Source of the DNA: Ophiura sarsii | Lineage: Eukaryota; Echinodermata; Ophiuroidea; Amphilepidida; Ophiuridae | DNA: 64,000 bases | Direction of reading: 5' to 3' | Assembly: GCA_035610835.1 (NCBI GenBank) | Contig: CM069446.1 | Coordinates: 73,021,062-73,085,061 of the forward strand | Shown: piece after piece, positions 1-12,064 of the stretch | Position numbering within the stretch: the first letter of the stretch is position 1 | How the letters are laid out: each line of letters starts with the position of its first letter | Program-made: the position numbers and the translations under genes | Notes under the pieces: generated by a model | Seen by the model: the letters and a program-made list of their open reading frames with translations, nothing else | Told to the model about the DNA's origin: nothing | The model's database searches: none

Positions 1-339
1 AGAAATAGCATCGTTCTCTCGTACCCAAGAATGCGCGAGCCTTTCACCAAAGAGTTTGAAATCATAAAAAATTAAACATTTTTAACCGCTATCTTGCCAG
101 TTCTCACATTGAGATATGTGCTTGTGTATCGGAAGAGCAAAATCCGAGCATATTAAAAGGTCACAGACTCCTTCGTAAAGAGTAGGGTATCATACCGGTC
201 GGTCTGTGGCTGAACACACATCAGTCCTAGGTCACAGGGCAGAGGTTGCACAGTTAACACGTCCTGTCGTGTGTTCAAGTTAGCCCCCTTCGCGTTTGAT
301 TCCACTGGGAATGTTGCAAAGTATTCAAGAAGAAGAAGA

Positions 340-600
340 ATGTGCCTGCCTTTTGGGGTGCTTTTTTGCAAAAATTGGTATAGCGAAGGGTTTTTTTCAT
401 CACAGACCAAAGCGCCCAATTGGCATAAATTGGGTGTATTTTGAGGTATTTTTTGTAAAAAGCGCCCAATTTGTGCAAAATTGGGTGCTTTTCTAACAAA
501 ATTGGTATATTGATGGGTGGGAAATTGGCCCGAAATAGGTATAGAGAAAGTCAAATTTTCGAAGTCCGGCACATCAGTGTACGATTTTGGCGAAAGTACC
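340..600. repeat. degenerate tandem/inverted repeat with CCCAATT cores
   Basis: Motifs such as GCGCCCAATT and AATTGGGTG alternate every 30-45 bp in both orientations, interspersed with T-runs. Composition resembles the tandem cores of the TIR elements at 10171-10616 and 54308-54692. No clean terminal repeats were found here. The minus-strand frame of 156 codons across it is low-complexity and not believed. Confidence 0.5.
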
Positions 601-1056
601 CCCGCCCCCGGCCTTGTGCCCAACCTGTAGGCTTGTAATTACTATAAGCCATTTCGCAATTCCAATAAATTGCAACTGCGCACGAATTGCGCCGAAATTG
701 ATTGGAGATAAACATGCCGAGGTTGCCTGTGCTTTCCCAATGTGGCGAACTTTGCACTTATCATAAACATGCACTGTATGCGTCGTTCTTAAAAATCATG
801 CACTATGAATACCTCTGTGAAGGGTATAACAGAATTACTCCCAAAAGTCGCACAACAAGTAAACCTTGAGTCACTTAAATAAGGCAAAACAAAATTTGTT
901 ATGTTGTCCTCGTCTCCTCGACCGCCCGCTCGTCAGATTTAGGCTGCTCCGATTTTTTTCTTCAGATTTTGATTTCAATTTTTTTATTTTTCAGATTTTT
1001 AATTTATTTTTAACAGTTTAAATAGCATTGAATATTAAACTTAAGTATTTATAACA

Positions 1057-1699
1057 TGTGTGGTGGTATGGGAAAACCCGTCGGAAGTAGCTAGTGTTAA
1101 TATTGAGATATCTGGGTCATACCAAAATATTCCTAACAAATGAGTTCCAAGTCAATTTTCCAACTTTGGTCCCAAGATAGAGTACATTGAATTTTAGACT
1201 CCAGGAGTTTTTTATGCAAAATGTCCAGATGTTAAGTTAATTTTAGTACTTTTCTGAACCTTGTTTATCAAATTTTATGTGTAAAATGCTATGTTTACGT
1301 AAATGACATTGTTACCATGGTGACCACTTGTGAATTCCGACAATGCATTGTAAAGATTTCGAAAGTGAAGAACTTACAATTGTTAATAATATCGCAAAAA
1401 ACTAGGTTCATATCAAAAGTCCTTTTCATATATGACAAGCTATTCTGTGTGATATAACAATGTAGGTGTATTATTATAGCATTTAAAAGATTTTGTGTAC
1501 ACCTTTGAATTGTCAAGTTCTATTCTTAGTGTTGCGTTTAAACTTGCCGACTTTAAAATACTATAACTGTAGTTCTAGATGGAATTTTTGAAAAATGTAA
1601 ACAGTCCTATACTCAGAAAAGTATGAAGCTCTCTGCCACAGAAAAAAACAAAGTTGCTAGAAAATGACCATGTGAAGGGTTTTCCCATGCCACCACACA
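1057..1699. mobile_element. TIR element (MITE), 643 bp
   Basis: The 23-bp ends are inverted copies: TGTGTGGTGGTATGGG plus AAAACCC at 1057-1079, and its complement at 1677-1699 with one mismatch. No coding capacity inside; interior is AT-rich. Confidence 0.75.
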
Positions 1700-3611
1700 T
1701 ATATGTGCGACTCTTTGTGAGATTTCAACTTCTTGTTGGCTGAACTTTGAGCTTCCGCTGGTATAAGAAAATTAAAACAAATAAATAAAAACAAGCCGCC
1801 TTACCTTGCCCCTCTCTGATGAACAAATCGTCTTCTTTTTTTTGTTGCCTTATACCAAGTCATCAAATTTAGGGCAAGTTAGTCGTTAAGGCCATGCATT
1901 TAAACTCGCCACCCGAAAGGTTTTATTTTAAAGGTGAAATTTCATGAATGATGATGACACAAAGTATTGGAAATTTTTTTTATTTTTTTATTTTAGGCTA
2001 ATGAAATATGATACCAAGTTTCCCGTTTCATATTTCATTATTCATTATTTTCAAATTTCATTATCGGCTCAAAGTTAAGTGTGGAATACTATATGTTGAG
2101 GCCCGGAACAAGTAAATAATGACCAGGCCTCATTTATGAAGGGACTCAGTGACAAATGACAGTATAAATAAATTTGAACGTATACGTTGTGGTGTTTGGT
2201 CGCTTCATAGTAGGGTTCACGTGTACAGAACAAAATAATTACACAAGAATTTAACAAATAAACCATTTTATCATAAATTGAATGTATTTAACTAAATATA
2301 TTTATGAGAAAAAAAACGAATTAAATTGACCATATGTCTTATTTCATTTATTTTGAAGTTGTCTATGTAGCGTGCTTCCCAGTGCACGGTAGAAATATCC
2401 ATTTAAAACCTAGTCTTTAAGTCAATGCACCCGTCATGTGGTAGTTCCGTATGTACGCTGGTTGATACCCACAAATTTTGTCTCACAGAACACAAAGTGT
2501 CCAAGGAGCAGGGAACCAGCGTACATTGGTATTTGAATTGAGAACCTGATGTTACGATGCCTTGTACAGGCTATGCCATCATAAAAAGTGCTAAAAATGC
2601 ATCTTTCGTGTGAAAGATCACATTAAAACAATCTTTTTTTTCTTTAAAGGTTGAAAAATATGAAATAATGAATTATGCAGAAATAATCAAATAATGAAAT
2701 ATTTAATTGACATTTTTTTTGACCGGAGTCGGGGAACAGGAACTTTCATTATATTAGCCTTACCCATAATCCCTCGTTCACATCTGGCAACATCCGACGG
2801 GTTTTCACAGATCAAGGTACTACTACTACTAGTCCCTAAACATTAATTGGTGTAAAGTTTGGCATTTGTGCCGGTACTAGTAGTAGGCATAGCACACATA
2901 ACATTCAAATGATTGAGACCTGTACAAAATTGGATTCAAATGAAAGATTGCAATGAAAGATTTATTTTCCAAAAAGAATTATGACAATCGGTCAATGCAT
3001 TCTTGTGGTACGGTGTTTTGAGATACTCGGAAAATGTCCGAAAACCTGCCAAAAACAGTAACAATGCCCACAAATATAATTTATCAGGATTTAGAGAGCT
3101 CAATTTGTTAATAATGTAACATTCAAAACACCATTTACACATATTTCTTTAACAATTGAATATCTATATACCATGTTAAATTTAAAAATATGGTAAAATT
3201 ATATGGCATTAAGCTAAAATAAGCTAGTGAAATTGGTCATTTTGACCAGTTTTACTGACCGCAATCAAAAAAGTGACTAAGTCCAGCTAATTAATATGCG
3301 TAAATGGTATAAATCCAGATGTGAATGGTGTATTGCAATCAAACATGGTATACTGGCTAACTGTACGATACCCAATCTTTTAAACTATAATTTAGTTTCA
3401 TAAGCTCATTAAATATGCAAATTAGCTAATTATCTATTCAAGTCATTAATATGCAAATGAGCAATGTCCGACAATTTTTTTCCCATCATAAGAGTGATCG
3501 GTAATAAATATATAACATGTATACCCAATTTGATTGACAAATATTGATGGATTTAGAAATTAAACAAGCTTTTCCATTTCTTAAATACCCATATTTAAAT
3601 TATCAGTCTTT
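1700..3611. other. AT-rich flank without recognised gene
   Basis: Short scattered frames only. It includes a lone unit of the 48-bp repeat around 2840-2882 (TTTGGCATTTGTG followed by a CACTAG-like core) and an inverted pair around TACGCTGGTT (2455) and its complement near 2514. Nothing else supportable was seen. Confidence 0.5.
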
Positions 3612-3877
3612 TCCTCACAGTAGGCACTCAAAGGATGCAAAATCTGAGCATATCACTAAATGGATTGAAGTGTTTAGTACAATATCTCAGGTTAGGTTTA
3701 TTTAAATTGGCCCAATATATTCAAGTTCAGAGCAAATTTCGAAAATTGGTAAAAACAGTCATAACTAAAAAACCGGATGATAAGTATTTATACCTGGATC
3801 AAGGTTATATAGTCCAAGGTCATGACTACCCATATATGGCAAGTTCACTGTTCTACATGGAGTGCCTACTGTGAGGA
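3612..3877. mobile_element. short TIR element, 266 bp
   Basis: Perfect 18-bp inverted ends, TCCTCACAGTAGGCACTC at 3612-3629 and its complement at 3860-3877. The internal 79-codon frame has no family resemblance and lies within the element. Part of the same sequence recurs in reverse at about 31895-32055. Confidence 0.75.
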
Positions 3878-3944
3878 TAATTAATTTTATATAGGGTTTT
3901 TTTTCAAAGTGGAGCTGCATACATTATATGAAAAGATTGTTTTG

Positions 3945-4175
3945 AATAAGGGCTTACAGACCACTCCTACATGTTACTCATTTTGCATGATTAATTAATC
4001 CAAATATTCCATGTCTTCATGACTTGGATTAGTGCATCCATGCACGCCAATTGAGGCAACAATACAAAACCACATTCCACATTGTGAATAACCATCCATT
4101 CAATAATGCAAAATGAGTAACAGGTAGAAGTGGATGTAGGCTTTTATGCAACACAGCTCTTCATATGTTGTTGTT
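3945..4175. repeat. interspersed repeat shared with 46130-46390
   Basis: The stretch with ATGTTACTCATTTTGCAT, GCATCCATGCACGCCAATTG and AATGCAAAATGAGTAAC is closely matched at 46130-46390, where it forms the interior of a TIR element. Here the diagnostic ends (CGTCAGCCTGCTTCG) are absent, so this is an incomplete copy or a shared module. Confidence 0.6.
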
Positions 4176-4524
4176 CACTGGTGTAATGCTCCCAGTGGCA
4201 GACTCTGTGTGTGTGCATTGTGCTATGCCTACTAGTAGTAGCGGTATTATACAGGGGGTTCCATTGCAAACAAACATTTTTTACTTCCTTTCATAAACAT
4301 ATTCAGAAATTTACCAAAAATAATTTTGGTGTGCTAAGGGGTTATTCAAGATGACATCCAAAATGGTCCCCAAAACTAGTCAAATTTCATAAAGTGACAG
4401 TATAGGCTAGCAATCAAAATGTATGGTGAAAGTATAGTTTTAATAGTGGGATGCATGTATTAGGACCATGAAAGGAAGTTTTAAAAAAATGGTTTGGGGA
4501 GTCCTGTAGGTAGGCATAAAACAT

Positions 4525-4960
4525 GTATTAGTATTAAGTTTGGCATTTGTGTTGACGCTAGTCACAAAATATTAATTTGTGCAAAGTTAGGCATTTGTGT
4601 TGGCACTAGTCGAAAACATTACTTATTGTAAAGTTAGGCATTTGTGTTGGCACTAGTCACAAATTATTAATAAGTGTAAAGTTAGGCATTTGTGTTGACT
4701 CTAGTCACAAAACATCAATTAGTGTAAAGTAATGCATTTGTGTTGGCACTAGTCATAAAACATTAATTAGTGTAAAGTTAGGCATTTGTGTTGGGGTTAG
4801 CACTACTGTAGTCACAAAACATTAGTGTAAATCTAGGCATTTGTGATGTGTTGGCACTCCTCGAAAACTCTTTCTGTAGTCACAAAACATTAGTGTAAAT
4901 CTAGGCATTTGTGATGTGTTGGCACTCCTCGAAAACTCTTTGGTGTAATATTAGGCAATT
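4525..4960. repeat. 48-bp minisatellite, about 8 units
   Basis: The core GGCATTTGTG recurs at 4542, 4590, 4637, 4685, 4733, 4781, 4836 and 4904. Spacing is 47-48 bp and then 55 and 68 bp as the last units grow by insertion. Units also share ACTAGTCACAAAA and GTGTAAAGTTA. It lies 200 bp upstream of the first MEI4 exon. Confidence 0.88.
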
Positions 4961-5020
4961 AAGTAGCAAAGCATTAATTTTATGTTTGATGTGGGTTATT
5001 TTAAGGGGGCCATACCCATT

Positions 5021-5046
5021 CCCCCCCCCCCCCCCCCCCCCCCCCC
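5021..5046. repeat. 26-nt C homopolymer upstream of MEI4
   Basis: Uninterrupted C tract about 120 bp before the MEI4-like splice acceptor. Length is likely polymorphic and error-prone in assembly. Confidence 0.95.
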
Positions 5047-5164
5047 TCCCCGGTAGAAATTTGGAAAAAGGGTTCTTTTTTGGCAAGATTCGACCCCCTA
5101 GAATGGTTATGGGCCTTATATAGCCTTCATGGTACTAATCCCAATATTGTTTTCTTAAAAACAG

Positions 5165-5497
5165 GGCATGTCACAACAATGGACATATCAAGAACAACTC
5201 AAGAAGATGAAGACCCAACATCTGTTTCAACATCCTCTATGAACACAGCATTCATAAAGAGGCTCAAAATTGCCGTAGCAACAGCCATCATCAGACATAA
5301 GCCTCCAGATGTCAGTGCTAAGGAGTACACAGAGAATCTGGCAAGAAGGTTGAGACGGAAGGAAGATAATTGGAAGGGACAGGTGCAGAGATTGGAAGAT
5401 GAATTGCTGAAGACTAGGCAGGAGTTGGTACTAGCAGGGTTATCAGGTGCTGGCATAGATGTACAGATGGTTGGTGCAGATTTGAATTGGGATTATG
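5165..5497 (+). CDS. MEI4: MEI4-like, first coding exon (CDS from 5179)
   Basis: The exon begins after an AG at 5163-5164 preceded by a T-rich tract and TACTAAT. Coding starts at ATG 5179 (MDISRTTQ). Codons continue to G at 5497, followed by donor GTGAGA, leaving one base (phase 1). An in-frame ATG exists further upstream at 5080, but it lies before the acceptor in low-complexity sequence, so 5179 is preferred. Residues 1-106 include the conserved N-terminal helix and the start of a coiled coil. Confidence 0.82.
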
Positions 5498-8400
5498 GTG
5501 AGACCATAAACTCTTAGAATACACTTGAAGCATATAATAGGTTGACTCCTTGATAGAAGACCATGCGGGGAAGGGGGGGGGGGGCTTAATTTGGGAAGTG
5601 ACAGGGACTATTTGTTAAACTAGACATTATTAGAGGCTTTAGGTGACATTCAGTGAGAAGGTCAAAAAATGAAAGTGACAATCCCACATTTGCTAAAAAA
5701 GGGGTCGTTCAGTAAGATTCTTAGCATCGTAAGTGAAAATGCACAATGTTGTCAAAAACGGGTCATTTTTGTAACAGGTTATTGGAAAGGGATTAATTGG
5801 TGTGGATTGATTAAGAAGCACATATTATGAAGTGTCAGCCCCTCTCCCCCCCCCCCCCCCCCCCCCCCCCCCACCACCCAACCCCTCCCCATAGAGACAC
5901 TGGATAAAGTAAACATTTGTGGAGGTAACTCATCATAACTTGCAACGAGAGCATCAATGATGCAGAAGCTCACTACAGCTGAGAATTTGCGAAAATTCAT
6001 AACTCATAACACATGTCTATATATAAACCACTATAATCTGTCCAGCATATAACAAATGATGCAAAGCTCGAATACATATTATACCTTACATGAAACAAGA
6101 ATTATATATATATTATTATGCATTCACCGTTCACCGTGTAAGCACATTTGCCCTTCTATATGCTTCGGTTGAGATTTCATAAGATCAAGAAATAGTCTCT
6201 TTCTGGTATTAAAACAAAATATTGCCAAACACCTTGGATATTAAATGGTGCGACCTGATGGTAGATGATTGTTCTCTTTTGTAATGTGTGAAGGTTCAAT
6301 AAATAATATGTACAGAGATGAATAACTTGGGTACATAACAATGGCAAAATACAACACCTATTTTATGAAAATATGCATCATTTAATGAAAATAATAATAT
6401 GTGTACAGGTCACCAAACTCCCATGGCCCCTGGATCTTAGGCCAAGTAAAAATAAAACTAGTTTCTCGTGCTAACTTTTTGAAAAAAGGAAGATGAGGGC
6501 ATTTTTTTTCTTCTTCCCAAAATGGCGAATGCCCCTTTTTCGAAAACTGGTTTTGCTTTTTCCAACATGGTGGAAATGTTTTTGCTTCAAAATGGCCGCC
6601 ACTTTTCTAAGACTAGCTTTATAACCTTAAAATGGATACATACTGGAAACTGCTCGCGATATTTTGCATGTTTATTTTAATATAACTCAAGGATTTATTC
6701 TCTATTTTTTCTCTTTCAGGAATACAAAGCTAAACAAGAAAAGATGTGTATTCTAGATTTACAAACTATCAGTGTGATCTCGGGAATATCTTGATAAATA
6801 AATCAGTTCCAGCCAAAAACGACAAACAAATGTCCCGAAGACCACACTGGTATTTTAAAACACCAGTTCTACCCACGGTTTATTTATATCATCTGATGAT
6901 ACAGTTTAATTTTTATCATGTTTTGATAATTAACAGTTTGCCTGTTATGTTGTTCTTTGATTTTAACAGGTTTTTTTAAAATATTGACACATTCTCCATT
7001 TACAACATCAGTGTGATCTTGAGAACATTAAAAAAAGAAAAATTAAAAAAATTAAAAAAATTGAAGAAAAAAACCTATTTTTTGACGCGGCGGCCAAAAT
7101 GGATGCGCACGCGCGGGAAAGAGAAACTACTTTTTTTTATTATTTGGCCTTGTAAATGGTGCGCCACTTTGACTTTGGTAATGCCACAAAAACCAGTTGG
7201 CGAATTGGCGTTCTCTTCTGGATGGTTCAATAAGTAACAATAACATTTACCGAGGTGATTGGTTTAGGGGAATATTGAGAATAAGATAGGCTTTCCTCTG
7301 ATATCAAAATAGTACTACTACATAGTTAACCATACATAGCCTAAATAGTATAGCCTATAGGCATAGGCTGGGATTTTCGGGAATTAGTGCTCCTGGGACT
7401 CGATTTTGTTTTTCGGGCGGGACTCGGGATTTACGAAAATTGGTAGTCCAGATTTTCGAGGAAGTGAAAACGCAATAAAATATACTAAATATCCACCAAA
7501 GTGTACTGTACTGTAGATATGTAATTCTGTTCTCTGTGTTGTCTTCATTCATGCATTTATTATTGTCACATCTGCACCGGTTTTAATCAGCTTCCGGACA
7601 TTAACATTACATATTAAATTCGCGACTTGTTCAAGATTTACCATCAGAATAATTTTGTGAACTACCAAAATGCATAAAACTTTCATAAGTGCAACCAAAT
7701 GTGCACAATGAAGCGAATTTTAGAGCAACATCGTGCGTATACGTAAACACACCGCTGGCGATGTGAGCGGCGCCATACTCTTGGGTTCCTTTTTTAGTAG
7801 GAGAACCGTATGAGGAACAGGCGGGGTTGGACGATGATGTATCATTTATTTTAAAGACCCCTTTTCATTTTATATTTGGTTTATTTTGTACTCACGTCTA
7901 GGCTATATCAGCCTTTCGACTCACTCGTAGTCATTTTTTATCTGCGAACGTTTTCAGTATTTTACTTTTACTGTAAATTAACGATATTGAAAGCTTAACA
8001 GTGGAAAGAAGTTCCACAAACGCAGTAGCGTGTGCGCGAGTATACACGGACACCAACAAGATTCATGGGGTCATCGCGGACCAATCGGAGTCGTTGGATC
8101 AGATCAGCTGTCAGATTTGTTTACCATTTTAAATGATCAATATTCATGAATACGATGCATAATTAATTAAATGTTACCATATATGGCAAGATCATGACTC
8201 ACGATTCAAACGATACCAAATTTATTTATAGGTAAGTCAGTGCGTAGTGTCGCCTATCTATGGAAAATACGATGTATTTGGAAGATAAATCACCACTTTA
8301 GGACACAGTTTGCCTCAATAAAGGCATGATTTTTGTACTTCCTCCCTCATCAATAAATTTGATTTTGTTTAACTGAGGGTTAAAGTATATATTGAAGAAT

Positions 8401-11400
8401 CAAAAAATGATGAAAAACAAAAATTGATATCCGCCAGATTTTTCACCCCCATTTCAACTTTGACGAGCTTTATCTCGAAATATCCTGTGCGACTTATGTC
8501 TGGTTTCGTCGGAGCGGGTCACATATTATAATAATTATATCATGAATAATAATGATCTCCTAACCCTTCCTGTCGTGATTTCTGTAGTAAGCCAATCACA
8601 ATGAGACAAACACGCATGTACATCATGATACATGCATGCCGTGTGTTAATCAAATTTTATGTCATAGCGTTTTACACGTATTGTCAATACAGTTTTGACA
8701 ATAAAGAAAATAACGAAAAATTTCCAAGTTTGTCGAATGGCAATCTAACTCATTTTATAACATATTCATGCGATCATATTGTTTCACCATCTCAATATAC
8801 ATTTTCCGACAAATACCACTTGCGTGACCAAGATAAAACCATGTTTCATAGTCGCACTTTCCCCTTGACCTTTACCGTGACCTTTCGCATCGAGTCGCTT
8901 TAGCTTACTTGTAGTAAGCTAAAAAGTGAGGGTTTGATACAACTTTCCCTCTTTAACTAATGGAAAATATTGAGAAAGATGAATATTAAAATAGTGTATA
9001 CTATTTCTGGGAGTGACTTTTCCCATTGTTCATTAGGCCAACTGTAACTCTTTTGGCCAACATATTGTAATCACTTTATATCAATCGTATCTCTCCGTCT
9101 ACCCCTAAACCCCCGCCCCTTCCCACACCAAACCCTACCAACGCCAATCCCTATACCTATATCTACCCCCTTCCAAAGAGGACTTGATAAAGTGTGTTTT
9201 GTTTGTGTTTTTGTCAACCTTTTATTTTTATATCACCTTGCAGAAAAGAAAGGCCAAACCCCAGAGAGTCAAGAAGAAGACCAGCATTGTGGATTAGCAC
9301 CAGAGTTTGCTTTTCCTACGCCACCTTGTTCATCTGGTGAACAATACAGGACAATCAACTCATTAGAAAACACACTTAGAAGCAATGCACTTTACCTACA
9401 CAGTATATCACAATTGAAATCCATCCCACAATGCATCAGAAACGATTTGAACCAAACCACAGTGGACACCGCAATCACTGCTATTCAGCGTGTGGAGGTA
9501 TTTGCCGTTGCACATTGTCATGGCCCTTGGAATCATGGAAAGTTGTTGAAAGAGGCTATTCGAGGAGTTGCTGGATTGTTAAATTGTCCTAACAGTAGAA
9601 TTGTTGCTGCATCTGGGGAAGAATGTCGTCATATTTTACTGGATCCTTGTATTAAGCTGATGAATAGTCTGATGACATCTCTAGTAGAACATAGAGGGTT
9701 AAACAGTGTAAGTAATGAAGACATTAGATTTAATAGTTCAACGAAAAAAATTGACATTTACTAAAACTTGAACTCACTCTCAGCAGATATGCCGACAGGC
9801 TTTACTTAAAAGTAGCTACACCTTTTTCAAACAACATCTTCAAAGTAGCGCATTAAAAAACTGAAAACATATTTTGATAGATAACATGTAATTTGTAAAA
9901 CTTGATATAACCCACTTATGTTGACCTGTGCTTGATTAACCCGCTTAGAACTTCCTGCCGATTGGAAGAAAGATGGATATATCAATTATTGCACCAATCA
10001 AATACATTGTTAAAATTGTATCCCTGATAAAGAGTGGATTGAAATATTTAAGAAGCTGTATTTTAATTGGTTATTACAATGAGCATGTCTTGTAATTAAC
10101 CAATCATAAACATTGTTAGATAGGCAGGTAGTGCCCCCGGTGGTTTCAGTCAACATTAACTTTGGGTACGCATGATCGTTCCAAAAATCGCGGAAAAGGG
10201 GGGTTTTCTGTGCCATGTCCGCGGACATTTTTGTCCGCGATTTCCCCAAATTAGGGGTGTTTTTTTAGCTATGTCCCCAATTTCCCCAGATAAGGGGTGT
10301 TTTTTGAAGATGTGTCCTCGATTTCCAAAACTAAAGGGTCATTTTGAAAGCTTTGTCCGCGATTTCAAAAAATTAGGGGTGTTTTTGGAGAGGCTATGTC
10401 CGCGAAGAAGGAAAAAGGGGTATTTTGAACCAGATGTGTCCTCGTTTTTGCGCAAATAGGGGGACTATATAGAAAGTGTCCTTGAAATAGTGAAAAAGGG
10501 GGGTTATTTTCAGTCAAAATGTCCTCGTTTTTGTGCGAAAAGGGGGTCAAATTAGCAAAATTGTCCGCGAAACGCCGTCAAATAGGGGGGTATTTTAAGA
10601 TCCTGGAACGATCATGTGTTACCCCTCTGAATACGAAGTGAGAACACCGGGGTAGTGCCCTGGGGGTTAAGATTTAAAAAGAAAACATTGAACAGTTTAA
10701 AGCCCATTTGTATTAAAGGGGCATTGAGAGATATACGTATGGGAGTGCGCCCTCAATTTGTCAGAAATCAGGTTTTTTGCTCCTACGTAATACTTAGGAT
10801 ATTCTAATTACCATCTGAAAAATCATGTAAAATTTCACGATTCGGTAACTTCGATGTAGCTCACATCGAAATTATCAGCATCACTTGCCGCATAAATTGG
10901 TTCAACCAAATTTCAATCTAGCTTCATCATTCAACCGTTTTCCCATAAATTATTGCACTTCTGGGTACGTACCTTATCTATTGAAACAATTATTTTTTTC
11001 CAAATTTCATTTTTCTCAGCAATCTCTCAATGACCCTTTAATTAGTTATTTTTAAGAATGTTACTAAAATGAATTTACCATACAAAAAACTTAGATCTTT
11101 TATCTAGCTATTGAAACAATTATTTTTTTCCAAATTTTATTTTTCTCAGCAATCTCTCAATGACCCTTTAATTAGTTATTTTTAAGAATGTTACTGAAAT
11201 GAATTTACCGTACAACAAAACTTAGATCTTTTATCTAGCTATTGAAACAATTATTTTTTTCCAAATTTCATTTTTTCTCAGCAATCTCTCAATGACCCTT
11301 TAATTAATTATTTTTAAGAATGTTACTGAAATGAATTTACCATACAACAAAACTTAGATCTTTTATCTAGCTATTGAAACAATTATTTTTTTCCAAATTT

Positions 11401-12052
11401 CATTTTTCTCAGCAATCTCTCAATGACCCTTCAATTAGTTATTTTTAAGAATGTTACTGAAATGAATTTACCATACAAAAAACTTAGATCTTTTATCTAG
11501 TTCTACATGTAAGTTCTTTTGCAATTACATTTTACCATACATGTTTTCCATATGTATTTTACTATCCCATAATAATGTCATAATGCTAGTTTAAAGGGGC
11601 ACTGAGAGAAAAATTTAATTTGAGATTGATATTATTTTTCTTTCTAGAATGAATACCAACAAGATCTGTGTCAGCTTATAACAATGCTTGGTCGTATAGA
11701 GACTCTGCAAGTGTCATCTCTCACCTGTATCCTTCATCATCTACATCAGACATCATCTATGATCCGCAGAACTCAACAAGGGAGACAACACCTTGACTGT
11801 GTCTTATTTGAGAATGCCTTCTATCTGTGCAGTATCTTTGAAGATATCCTGTTAGTGAGCGCACAGAGTGATAGGCCAGTTACGATATCTGCAGACGGTC
11901 AACGGCCGCCGAGTAGGTTAAAGGGTGATGTAATCGCAGAACTTCACGATAAATTGGAAGATTGCCTTTTGCATATATCTAAAGATTTTCCTGTCTATGC
12001 ACAGTTTATATGGCGACTGTCTGGAACCCTTGAATATCTACAGATTGAATGA
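5179..12052 (+). CDS. MEI4: MEI4-like meiotic double-strand-break protein (gene span, 3 coding exons)
   Basis: Three exons, 5179-5497, 9244-9707 and 11648-12052, join in frame (phase 1, then phase 0) to 395 codons, close to the roughly 385-390 residues of mammalian MEI4. Residues 20-70 carry the family N-terminal pattern: a helix with AVATAIIRHKPPD, then EYTENLARRLRRKEDNWK and a coiled coil of the QRLEDELLKTRQELVLA type. The C-terminal exon ends in FPVYAQFIWRLSGTLEYL, like the family's C-terminal conserved block. MEI4 acts with REC114 and IHO1 on meiotic chromosome axes to promote SPO11-dependent DNA breaks; that role is taken from the family. A splice acceptor with a branch-point-like TACTAAT lies just upstream of the ATG, so a non-coding 5' exon is likely. 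Neighbour SLC16 is convergent. The family call is from remembered similarity, not a search. Confidence 0.83.
5846..5872. repeat. 27-nt C homopolymer in MEI4 intron 1
   Basis: Uninterrupted C tract. A G tract (5573-5584) lies about 260 bp upstream, so the two can pair as inverted runs. Confidence 0.95.
5873..9243. other. rest of MEI4-like intron 1
   Basis: AT-rich intron. A segment at 6430-6520 (TTAGGCCAAGTAAAAATAAA, then TTTCTCGT) recurs at 37654-37690, so it is an interspersed repeat end. An A-rich tract lies at 7024-7075. A CpG-containing stretch at 7690-8110 stands out slightly, but no exon or promoter can be supported. Confidence 0.5.
9244..9707 (+). CDS. MEI4: MEI4-like, second coding exon
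   Basis: Acceptor TTGCAG ends at 9243 and a consensus donor GTAAGT begins at 9708. The 464-bp exon supplies two bases to complete the phase-1 codon (giving Glu) and ends on a codon boundary. It encodes a polar linker followed by helical sequence such as ALYLHSISQLKSIPQ and AITAIQRVEVFAVAHCHG. The open frame runs past the donor to 9764, but the perfect GTAAGT and phase match to the next exon favour ending at 9707. Confidence 0.82.
9766..10170. other. start of MEI4-like intron 2
   Basis: Unremarkable AT-rich sequence. No gene or clear repeat before the inverted CCCCGGTG motif near 10133. Confidence 0.45.
10171..10616. mobile_element. TIR-bounded tandem-repeat element, 446 bp
   Basis: A perfect 13-bp inverted pair, CATGATCGTTCCA (10171-10183) and its complement (10604-10616), encloses about nine degenerate 40-48-bp units built on TGTCCGCGATTTCC and AGGGGTGTTTTT. 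Outer motifs GGGTACG / GTTACCC and CCCCGGTG / CACCGGGG extend the symmetry to roughly 10125-10665. No coding potential. It sits in MEI4-like intron 2. Confidence 0.8.
10713..11612. mobile_element. MITE-like sequence with amplified 130-bp end units
   Basis: TTAAAGGGGCATTGAGAGA at 10713-10731 faces its complement TCTCTCAATGACCCTTTAA at 11023-11041. The segment carrying the right end is then repeated: units start at 10978, 11108, 11239 and 11371 (130-132 bp, through 11500). A further copy of the end motif in direct orientation lies near 11592. A TIR element whose right end was tandemly multiplied explains the pattern. Confidence 0.78.
11648..12052 (+). CDS. MEI4: MEI4-like, terminal exon
   Basis: Acceptor TTTCTAG ends at 11647. 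The frame begins NEYQQDLCQLITMLGRIE and runs 134 codons to TGA at 12050-12052. It is helix-rich and contains CVLFENAFYLCSIFEDIL and the terminal FPVYAQFIWRLSGTLEYL. An ATTAAA hexamer overlaps the region just past the stop (12055-12060), but it is too close to be a convincing poly(A) signal by itself. Confidence 0.82.
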   Translation, partial: NEYQQDLCQLITMLGRIETLQVSSLTCILHHLHQTSSMIRRTQQGRQHLDCVLFENAFYLCSIFEDILLVSAQSDRPVTISADGQRPPSRLKGDVIAELHDKLEDCLLHISKDFPVYAQFIWRLSGTLEYLQIE

Positions 12053-12064
12053 CAATTAAAGATT

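Noticed and set aside
153..623. 156-codon minus-strand frame at the window start
   Set aside because: Covers degenerate repeats; the product has no family pattern and strong low-complexity bias.
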